Shown here one piece after another: positions 33,232-39,701 of a stretch of 64,000 nucleotides of DNA. The notes under the pieces were generated by a model. It saw only the letters and a program-made list of their open reading frames with translations. It did not search any database and was not told the DNA's origin. Source of the DNA: a virus; the IMG/VR virus record IMGVR_UViG_3300032053_004772, positions 1-64,000 of that record; one strand, given 5' to 3'. Made by a program: the position numbers and the translations under genes. The stretch's first letter is position 1. Every line of letters starts with the position of its first letter.

Positions 33232-33627
33232 GTGGATGAGCTTGAAGAACGTGTGCTACGCCTCGAAATCTGGAAAGGCGAGAATGGAGCTCATGGTGCA
33301 GAAGATAGGATCTGTAGCATCGAGGGTAGACATGAAACCTGCATGATTGAACGACTGCCTGTCAGAGTGGATGAACTCGAGAAGACAGTTGGAAATCCGA
33401 CTCGGATCGTTAAGATCGTGAAGGAGGCTGGGTTTATGACCGAAGCAGATGCTACGAAGATCGCAAGTGCAGCCGTAGATAGTGCGTTCGACAGAATCAA
33501 GAACGAGAAGTTGACTGGAATCGAGCGGCTCAAAGCTGCAGCTCCGATTATAGTTGCAGCGTTTGCCCTGGCTGGTACAATAGCAGCACCGTTCATAGCT
33601 CGCGCTTTGTATATGCCAAAGCCGTAA
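33232..33627 (+). CDS. Coiled-coil protein with C-terminal membrane anchor
   Basis: Starts at GTG 33232 after TTAGGAG. The 131-residue protein has an N-terminal heptad region (LEERVLRLEIW), a middle with two further helices, and a C-terminal transmembrane helix (about residues 106-126, IIVAAFALAGTIAAPFIA). It sits directly before the holin, so a lysis accessory or membrane-tethered role is plausible. Confidence 0.6.
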   Translation: MDELEERVLRLEIWKGENGAHGAEDRICSIEGRHETCMIERLPVRVDELEKTVGNPTRIVKIVKEAGFMTEADATKIASAAVDSAFDRIKNEKLTGIERLKAAAPIIVAAFALAGTIAAPFIARALYMPKP

Positions 33628-33646
33628 ACCGTAAAAAGGAGAAATT

Positions 33647-33907
33647 ATGACTATCGATTGGATGCAGGTTCTGGTGAGTGTCGTCGTGGTAGTAGGTGTC
33701 TTACAGTGGCTTAAGACGTTCGTGAAAGCACCCTGGATATTGAGTATTGCATCCTTCCTACTATCGTTCGGAGTAGCCGCAGCGATAATGTATCTTCCTT
33801 CGTGGGTGAGATTGGGAATGCTTGTACTCGCTCTCGGACAGTTGGGGTATGAAAACATCATTCAACTGGTTCGTCGCAAACTAGACTCAGTAGGAGGTCC
33901 GAAATGA
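33647..33907 (+). CDS. Holin, three-helix type
   Basis: An 86-residue protein with AAAGGAG upstream and three hydrophobic segments (about 5-24, 28-48, 52-72), then a basic tail, as in small holins. It overlaps the following peptidase-like gene by four bases and stands at the head of a lysis cluster. A second candidate holin with two helices lies at 9156. Confidence 0.7.
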   Translation: MTIDWMQVLVSVVVVVGVLQWLKTFVKAPWILSIASFLLSFGVAAAIMYLPSWVRLGMLVLALGQLGYENIIQLVRRKLDSVGGPK

Positions 33908-34416
33908 ACAGTGGTACGCTTGCGCTTTGGCGAGTCACAAAAGACTCCAAGTGGATGGCGAAAGCTATTGCCTTCTTTACAGGAAAGCCGTACAGTCACG
34001 CGGCAGTGATTCATGATAAGGATACCTATGAAGAAGATGTTCATGGAGCACAAAAGACTCAAGGTATCAAGCACGCTGATGAGTATTGGGAACCAGATGT
34101 TCCTCCGACACCCGAGGAGTCGATGCGCGGTCTCGTGTACTTGCAGGTGACAACGGGAATGGGAATTCGTCGACCGTGGCCATACAACTTTCTATTAACC
34201 GGTATCAAGGCGATCGTTTACCCGACACGCTGGTTCTGGAACTGGATCAGATGGGTTCCATTCTCTTCACAGTTCTACGGTGTCAACTGCTCAGTGTACT
34301 GTGATCTGTATTGGAAGTACGCGGGTCGTGATATCAAACCAAAGTGGATGGAGTATCTAAGTGCTCCGGGTGATCTCGCCGGGTTGCCCGGGTTCCATCT
34401 GGTACCGGGGGCATAA
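33904..34416 (+). CDS. Permuted NlpC/P60-like cysteine peptidase
   Basis: A 170-residue protein with KPYSHAAVI near residues 28-36 (candidate catalytic His32) and YGVNCSVYCD near residue 128 (candidate catalytic Cys). His before Cys is the order of circularly permuted NlpC/P60 (YiiX/YaeF-like) enzymes, which act on peptidoglycan or lipids. Between holin and spanin-like genes it is best read as a cell-wall hydrolase, though enzymes of this shape can also be amidases or acyltransferases. No signal peptide. Confidence 0.6.
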   Translation: MNSGTLALWRVTKDSKWMAKAIAFFTGKPYSHAAVIHDKDTYEEDVHGAQKTQGIKHADEYWEPDVPPTPEESMRGLVYLQVTTGMGIRRPWPYNFLLTGIKAIVYPTRWFWNWIRWVPFSSQFYGVNCSVYCDLYWKYAGRDIKPKWMEYLSAPGDLAGLPGFHLVPGA

Positions 34417-35015
34417 TGTGCAGGTCAAAGTTCGTTGGCTTCTTCTCTCAACTTTCATCGCGCTGTTGGCTGGTATCGGTCTTGGTGCTGGCCTTGTTGT
34501 TCGGTGCGTCGTTCGTCCACTCCGAGACTCTGCTGCCGCCGACGCCCGAAGAGCCGACGCTGAATCTACAGCTCGAAGAGCTCTTGAGTTTGCCCTTGCC
34601 GACACTGCTCGACGACTCGATGCTACTCGTGATCAGGTTGCGCGAGCGGAAACTACAGGCCGAGAACTTGCTGGAAAGCTTGAGAGAAGCAGGTGGGAAG
34701 CTGCCTTACTCAGTAGAGCTATCGCAGACCTTGGAGCAGCTCTTGAACGAAGCATCACCTCTGCTACAGAGCTTACAGACGGACTTGATGGAGATCTCCT
34801 CCTCGCTGAGCGGATTGCAAGTGGACTTCAGCAAGTTGTCGACGTCTATAACCGAGTACGTCGGTTTGATGCAGGATCAGGTCCGTGACCTGAAGAGTGA
34901 GCGTGATGCAGCAAAACTGCAAGCTCGAGTTTGGCGTCTCGGAGCCCTAGTGGGTGGAGGAGTCGCAGTGATAGGTGTTATAGTACTAGTTACCGTGCTA
35001 ATTGCACGAAAGTAG
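34416..35015 (+). CDS. Spanin-like protein, frame 1 (signal + C-terminal anchor)
   Basis: 199 residues from ATG 34416, which overlaps the previous stop. There is an N-terminal signal/anchor (about 18-36, WLVSVLVLALLFGASFVHS; no lipobox cysteine), a long Leu-rich coiled coil, and a C-terminal transmembrane helix (about 174-196). Two anchors joined by a periplasmic coil is the layout of unimolecular spanins. It shares a ribosome site (GGGGG) with a second frame starting two bases later. Confidence 0.6.
   Translation: MCRSKFVGFFSQLSSRCWLVSVLVLALLFGASFVHSETLLPPTPEEPTLNLQLEELLSLPLPTLLDDSMLLVIRLRERKLQAENLLESLREAGGKLPYSVELSQTLEQLLNEASPLLQSLQTDLMEISSSLSGLQVDFSKLSTSITEYVGLMQDQVRDLKSERDAAKLQARVWRLGALVGGGVAVIGVIVLVTVLIARK
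34418..34888 (+). CDS. Spanin-like protein, frame 3 (Rz-type), fully nested
   Basis: 156 residues from GTG 34418, completely inside the neighbouring gene in another frame. It has an N-terminal membrane helix (about 6-28, LLLSTFIALLAGIGLGAGLVV), then an Ala/Arg/Glu-rich coiled coil to the end: the inner-membrane i-spanin (Rz) plan. Codons (CGA, CTT, GCT, GAC) are as natural as those of the overlapping frame, so both are probably expressed. Confidence 0.55.
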   Translation: MQVKVRWLLLSTFIALLAGIGLGAGLVVRCVVRPLRDSAAADARRADAESTARRALEFALADTARRLDATRDQVARAETTGRELAGKLERSRWEAALLSRAIADLGAALERSITSATELTDGLDGDLLLAERIASGLQQVVDVYNRVRRFDAGSGP

Positions 35016-35030
35016 ATTAGGAGGAAGACT

Positions 35031-35429
35031 ATGGCTTTCGTACTTGTTAACCGTGGAGAAGTTGCGGGTCTGAAGAGACTGATCAATCAGAGAACGCCAG
35101 ACGATTGCAAACTTCGTCTGTACTCGAATGACTTGACCCCGGTAGAGGGAACTTTGCTCTCCGGTGTCACAGAGTTGGTGCAAGGTGGATATGCTGCGAA
35201 GACGCTCACTGGAGCGAACTGGGCAGTAACGATGGTAGGGGCTACTGCTCGTGCCACCTACGCTCAGTACACGTGGAACCTGACTGGTGCGTGCACCTCG
35301 TACGGTTACTACTTGACCTGCTCTGGTGACGCAGTTCTGCTGCTCGCGGAGAGGTTCACGTCTGCACCGTTCGTTCTGCCGTCGGGTGGTGGTTCAATCA
35401 AAGTGACACCACTGATCGATATGGACTAA
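35031..35429 (+). CDS. Putative virion structural protein, 132 aa
   Basis: AGGAGG precedes ATG 35031. The protein is beta-rich with Gly/Thr-rich strands (GGYAAKTLTGANW, YAQYTWNLTG), typical of small structural or fibre-attached proteins that often follow tail genes. No catalytic motif. Confidence 0.6.
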   Translation: MAFVLVNRGEVAGLKRLINQRTPDDCKLRLYSNDLTPVEGTLLSGVTELVQGGYAAKTLTGANWAVTMVGATARATYAQYTWNLTGACTSYGYYLTCSGDAVLLLAERFTSAPFVLPSGGGSIKVTPLIDMD

Positions 35430-35442
35430 TCGGAGGGTACAC

Positions 35443-35598
35443 ATGAACACCGAGAGAGATACTCTGGAGAAGAGAGAAGCCCCGGAAGGGGCTCAGGAAG
35501 ACTCCTCGAAGACAGAGGTGAAGAAGAAGTCGGTCGTGATAGATCTACCTTGTCTAAGTGCCGGAGGCGTTCTTAAGCCTCTGAGAAGGCAGGAATAA
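35443..35598 (+). CDS. Small hypothetical protein, 51 aa
   Basis: ATG 35443 follows CGGAGGG. The product is charged and probably disordered in its first half, with a short hydrophobic SVVIDLP segment. It ends one base before the next gene. Function unknown. Confidence 0.5.
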   Translation: MNTERDTLEKREAPEGAQEDSSKTEVKKKSVVIDLPCLSAGGVLKPLRRQE

Positions 35599-36030
35599 AT
35601 GGCGAGTGGACTTTACAACATCTTCTTTTATCGACAAGCAATCGCACAAATGAACTTTCAGACTAACGATCTTTGTAAGGTTGCTCTAGTTGATGATACC
35701 TACGTTTTCGATAAGGATCACGATACCTGGGAAACAGGTTCAGATCCTTTCAATTCGGAGGTGGTTGGTGCCGGGTACGCTGCTGGCGGAGTGACTTTAG
35801 GTCAGGGTACTGTAACACAAGTAGATGCGAGCGATCTTGTAAAACTGGACGCACCGAACACCGTTTTTTCCGGTATCACAGTTACCGCGAGATTCGCAAT
35901 TGTGTATATCGTATCCGGTGTGTACCTAGTGTTCTGCTTCGATTTCGGTTCGAATCAGACAGTCTCTGACGGCGATCTTACTCTCAACTACAACGCTGCA
36001 GGAATTGTTACTCTTGCACAGGTAGCGTAA
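35599..36030 (+). CDS. Putative virion structural protein, 143 aa
   Basis: A 143-residue beta-rich protein beginning SGLYNIFFYRQAIAQ, with the layout (helix, then strands with VVGAGYAAGGVTLG and TARFAIVYIVSG) common to phage head/tail decoration proteins of unknown role. It lies in the accessory tail region. No enzyme motif. Confidence 0.65.
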   Translation: MASGLYNIFFYRQAIAQMNFQTNDLCKVALVDDTYVFDKDHDTWETGSDPFNSEVVGAGYAAGGVTLGQGTVTQVDASDLVKLDAPNTVFSGITVTARFAIVYIVSGVYLVFCFDFGSNQTVSDGDLTLNYNAAGIVTLAQVA

Positions 36031-36074
36031 GTAAAGAATCTTATCACAGTTGCTCAGGGAGACTTACAAACCCG

Positions 36075-36290
36075 GTGAAGAAGATCAAGAAACTGCTAAT
36101 CGACCTGTTGCGCATCATGTTTCGTGGAGTTCTACATAAGACCGCAGGTAAGAATGAAATGGTTATACCACATGACGCTGGCTCAGGCGTAGGGGAATCC
36201 GGTCTGATGACCGGAAAAATAAAGGGAGAATACTCGTATGAGCGAGGCAAATGCCATTGTCGATATTGCACTTGGTTGAGGAAGAAGTAG
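36075..36290 (+). CDS. Small Cys-containing protein, 71 aa
   Basis: Starts at GTG 36075. It has a hydrophobic basic N-terminus (KKIKKLLIDLLRIMF, possibly amphipathic) and a C-terminal CHCRYC cluster that might bind metal. It lies directly before an AT-rich island. Function unknown. Confidence 0.5.
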   Translation: MKKIKKLLIDLLRIMFRGVLHKTAGKNEMVIPHDAGSGVGESGLMTGKIKGEYSYERGKCHCRYCTWLRKK

Positions 36291-36608
36291 ATGGCTGAGA
36301 TTCTAGTATTCGCTCGGGATTCTACCCATCCCGATCCAAAAAAGGATAAGAACATAATGTATAAGCGAGGTGATCCCATTGTTGCAAAATCAGATGGACA
36401 TAAATGGGGAAAAATGGAATGTCTTCCTGATTTTGTCGTATTGAAAATTCCCGATATTCATGTGAAAGATGTGGAATCCTATTGCCATACAAAATATCAA
36501 GGAATGGAGATTATCTTGCGTCGGGAATATAAAATTGATTTAGATGATCTATTATTAGATACAAAAATTAAATCTAAAAATCTACAAAATATTTTTAGGA
36601 AAAAATAA
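36291..36608 (+). CDS. AT-rich hypothetical protein, 105 aa
   Basis: Start of a block whose codons end mostly in A or T, unlike the rest of the window. The 105-residue protein begins MAEILVFARDS and ends in a lysine-rich stretch. Two cysteines are scattered. No known motif. It shares an AT bias with the beta-helix genes that follow, so these may have been acquired together. Confidence 0.55.
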   Translation: MAEILVFARDSTHPDPKKDKNIMYKRGDPIVAKSDGHKWGKMECLPDFVVLKIPDIHVKDVESYCHTKYQGMEIILRREYKIDLDDLLLDTKIKSKNLQNIFRKK

Positions 36609-37552
36609 TGGCTTCAGTTAGTATAATTGATACAGATGGCACTGGTGATTATACCACTATAAGTGCATGGATAGCAGCAAAAGCTGGTGTTTTATCTGGA
36701 GTCACCGAGGGCCAGTGTCGAGGTGCTGATCTTTTGACGGAAACTGCTCAAATAGATATAACTGGATTCTCTAGCAATAGTGCAGCTAATTATGTGAAAC
36801 TTACTGTATTGACAGGTTCTCGGCACAACGGAGTTCCCGGTGCTGGATTCAGAGTAACCGTATCTTCTGGAAACTATGTTTTGATTAACAGAGAGGCTTA
36901 TACAAGAGTTGAATATTTAGAATTGTATGGAGGTTTGGAAGGAGCTTTATATCCCGATGTGGGTGGAGCTACAAATGTACAAGTTAGTTATTGTTTGGCA
37001 AAAGGTGGAAATTCAGGAGTTTATTATTCTGAGGCTGCTGGTTCGGTGACTTTCATAAATTGTATTGCTTATGATGGTATACAAGGATTTGCTTTAATAG
37101 CTGCTGGAGCATGGACTCTTTATAATTGTACTACTGTAGATATCACCAATGTCGGTTATCGATTAAATGATGCTAGCGGCACAATGGTTGTTATGAATTG
37201 TATTGGGTATAACTCGACTAATTATGATTTTTTAGAAACCGCAGGAATGATGACGACAAGTTATTGTTTGAGCAAAGATGCTACAGCAGATGATAATGGA
37301 GCAACAGGAGCGCAAATTAATAAAACACTTACGTTCAATAATGCCGCGGCTAATGACTTCAGACTGGCATCTACCGACACAGATGCAATAAATAATGGTG
37401 TTGATACACCGAAGACTATATTCACTGACGATATTGATGGAACAGCTCGACCAGTTGGTGCATGGGATATTGGAGCGGATGAATATGCTGCGGCAGATAG
37501 TTCTGTGGTTCCTCAAGCAATGTCTTATTATAGGAGACTGCGGAGCGTGTAA
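36608..37552 (+). CDS. Beta-helix (pectate-lyase-like) protein, 314 aa
   Basis: The repeated short strands with N-C-T/I ladders (VTFINCIAY, WTLYNCTTV, MVVMNCIGY) predict a right-handed parallel beta-helix. The final GTARPVGAWDIGADEY phrase is a C-terminal motif often following such helices in secreted or surface proteins. Probably a tailspike-like or receptor-interacting virion protein. Codons are AT-rich. ATG overlaps the previous stop; its own stop overlaps the next ATG. Confidence 0.7.
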   Translation: MASVSIIDTDGTGDYTTISAWIAAKAGVLSGVTEGQCRGADLLTETAQIDITGFSSNSAANYVKLTVLTGSRHNGVPGAGFRVTVSSGNYVLINREAYTRVEYLELYGGLEGALYPDVGGATNVQVSYCLAKGGNSGVYYSEAAGSVTFINCIAYDGIQGFALIAAGAWTLYNCTTVDITNVGYRLNDASGTMVVMNCIGYNSTNYDFLETAGMMTTSYCLSKDATADDNGATGAQINKTLTFNNAAANDFRLASTDTDAINNGVDTPKTIFTDDIDGTARPVGAWDIGADEYAAADSSVVPQAMSYYRRLRSV

Positions 37553-38994
37553 TGGCAACATATTATGTAGACTTTGCAACCGGAGTAGATACCAATAATG
37601 GTACTTCCACCGAGACTCCGTGGGAACACTGTCCAGGAGATGTAAATGCTACAAATAATGCTGCTATAACTCTATCTGTGGGAGACATTATTTATTTCAA
37701 AGGTGGTATTTCTTATGTGGGGAAAATAAGTACAAATGCGAATGGTACTGCTCTAGCATATATTCAATATCTATCAGGAGACTTGGTATCTTGGGGAACT
37801 GGTCGTGGGAAAATAGATAGCGGGAATACTCTCATTCATGGATTCTTCATTAGTCATGCTTATTTAAGATTCAAAGGATTAGAAGTTTGCAATGTAGCAT
37901 ATACTGCCGATTCAAGTTCGGCATTTTTTCTCAATTCAGGAGGAAGTCCGTCCTATATTGAAATCCAAGAAAACTATATTCATGACATTCCCCGCGCTCC
38001 CGGAAATTCCGATACGGGTTATGGAGTTGAAATTGATGCTGGGCATCATATTCTAGTAGAAAAAAACATTATTGAGGATTGCGGGGAGAAAGCAATTGAG
38101 GCAACGTATAATTGTACCTATGTAACTATTCGATACAATTATATCTCAGGAGGTTATTCTCACAGTATAGTAATTAGCGGTCAACATTGTGACACATATA
38201 ATAATATTATTACTCTAAATGGTTCAACGGAAACACAAGCATATGGAATAAAATTGGATTCCGGGACGAATGCCAGTGAATATAATAAAGTTTATAATAA
38301 TATCATCTATGATTGCCGATGCGGTATTGGGATTCTTAATGGTCGATTGAATGAGATTTATCATAATATCGTTTTTTATACAAGTCAAGGAACTCGACAT
38401 ACAGCAGAAGCTGACGCCGTAGGATTATCAATGTATGATGATGGCACAAGTGCAATAGATGTAGAAAACAATAAAATATACAACAACATATTTTATTATT
38501 CTGGGAAAATGAATGGAACAGATGCTGTGGAAATGTTTTTCAAATCAAATATTGGAAATAATAATGAGGTGAAAAATAATATATTTTATTATGATGCTTC
38601 TGATACTGATACCTTATTTCGTTATAATGATGGTTCATATTCCTATCATGATTTAACATGGTTTGAGGGAACGAATGGATTTTCTGCGGTGGGAACGGGC
38701 AATATAGCAAGTGGTAATAGAGTGTCGGCTCCAGGCTTTGTTGGGGGAACTGGGGCAACATTATTTGCTGTTTGTCCGACTGGTTTCGCAATTGATTGGA
38801 CTCCCAATAATGACAATTTGCAGTTATTGGTGGACTCGTCCGCAATAGATGCAGGACTTGCATTGGCGGCCGATTTCAATATAGATATCGACGGCATCAT
38901 TCGTCCCCGGGGCGCTGATTGGGATATCGGCGCGTATGAATATGATAGCGGAATAACTCCTACCTTTAAGCAAGGAACGAGATTGAGATTCTAG
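37552..38994 (+). CDS. Beta-helix protein, 480 aa, paralog of the preceding gene
   Basis: 480 residues with N-x-I/V-Y-N ladder repeats (YNKVYNNIIYDC, NNKIYNNIFYYS), implying a long parallel beta-helix. The start MATYYVDFATGVDTNNG resembles polysaccharide lyase/hydrolase tailspike beginnings, and the same RPRGADWDIGAYEYD ending is shared with the preceding gene. It could bind or degrade host polysaccharide. No active site can be assigned. The strong AT bias suggests recent transfer. Confidence 0.7.
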   Translation: MATYYVDFATGVDTNNGTSTETPWEHCPGDVNATNNAAITLSVGDIIYFKGGISYVGKISTNANGTALAYIQYLSGDLVSWGTGRGKIDSGNTLIHGFFISHAYLRFKGLEVCNVAYTADSSSAFFLNSGGSPSYIEIQENYIHDIPRAPGNSDTGYGVEIDAGHHILVEKNIIEDCGEKAIEATYNCTYVTIRYNYISGGYSHSIVISGQHCDTYNNIITLNGSTETQAYGIKLDSGTNASEYNKVYNNIIYDCRCGIGILNGRLNEIYHNIVFYTSQGTRHTAEADAVGLSMYDDGTSAIDVENNKIYNNIFYYSGKMNGTDAVEMFFKSNIGNNNEVKNNIFYYDASDTDTLFRYNDGSYSYHDLTWFEGTNGFSAVGTGNIASGNRVSAPGFVGGTGATLFAVCPTGFAIDWTPNNDNLQLLVDSSAIDAGLALAADFNIDIDGIIRPRGADWDIGAYEYDSGITPTFKQGTRLRF

Positions 38995-39005
38995 GAGGAA
39001 CAAAA

Positions 39006-39308
39006 ATGTTAAAATTAGCTCTAAATACGGCGGCGACTTTCCGTATCGGTCCATTCCTAGATGAAACCACCGGTAAAGATGCAGAAACAGCGCTATCGAT
39101 TTTACAAGCGAATATCCGTCTAAGCAAGGTCGGAGGAGACTTTGCCCAGGTAAACCATGCCCAGGGAGGGGTGGCTCTAGTACACGATGAGAATGGTTGG
39201 TACATCATGGATGTTAATACCACGGATACAAATACCGCCGGGAATCTGGAAATAGCCATCCATGTAACCGGAGCGCTTCCTGTATGGAAAAAGTATAAGG
39301 TAGAATGA
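39006..39308 (+). CDS. Tail accessory protein, copy 1
   Basis: A 100-residue beta-rich protein with AGGAGG upstream. Its core (FRIGPFLD, LSILQA.IRLSK, GGDFAQVNHAQGGVALVHDE, GWYI) is repeated almost exactly in the next gene, so the pair arose by tandem duplication. This module type occurs near phage fibre genes and is probably a structural adaptor. Role otherwise unknown. Confidence 0.65.
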   Translation: MLKLALNTAATFRIGPFLDETTGKDAETALSILQANIRLSKVGGDFAQVNHAQGGVALVHDENGWYIMDVNTTDTNTAGNLEIAIHVTGALPVWKKYKVE

Positions 39309-39309
39309 T

Positions 39310-39651
39310 ATGCCCGATCTTGTGATAGGATCAGGATTCACCTTTCGGATAGGTCCATTCCTGGATGATGCAGACGCTAAGACTCCCATAACAGATCTAT
39401 CGATTTTGCAAGCGGATATTCGACTGAGCAAAGACGGAGGAGACTTTGCTCAGGTGAATCATGCTCAGGGTGGTGTAGCGTTGGTACATGATGAAGATGG
39501 TTGGTACATTCTTAACTTAGATAGCACAGATACAAATGTCGTGAGAAATCTAGAAATAGCTATCCATATATCTGGCGCTCTTCCGTGGTGGGAAGAAAAC
39601 GAGATGTTTGACCCCTGGACTCCGCACACGCACAGGACGCTGGTGTTTTGA
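39310..39651 (+). CDS. Tail accessory protein, copy 2
   Basis: A 113-residue paralog of the preceding gene starting one base after its stop. It has the same GPFLD, LSKDGGDFAQVNHAQGG and EIAIH segments but a different, aspartate-rich C-terminus (EENEMFDPWTPHTHRTLVF), which may have been replaced when the following fibre gene was acquired. Confidence 0.65.
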   Translation: MPDLVIGSGFTFRIGPFLDDADAKTPITDLSILQADIRLSKDGGDFAQVNHAQGGVALVHDEDGWYILNLDSTDTNVVRNLEIAIHISGALPWWEENEMFDPWTPHTHRTLVF

Positions 39652-39701
39652 AGGTGTAAATGATGATCATCTTTATCGCTCGCGCTTCTAGAGGAGTGTA
39701 A

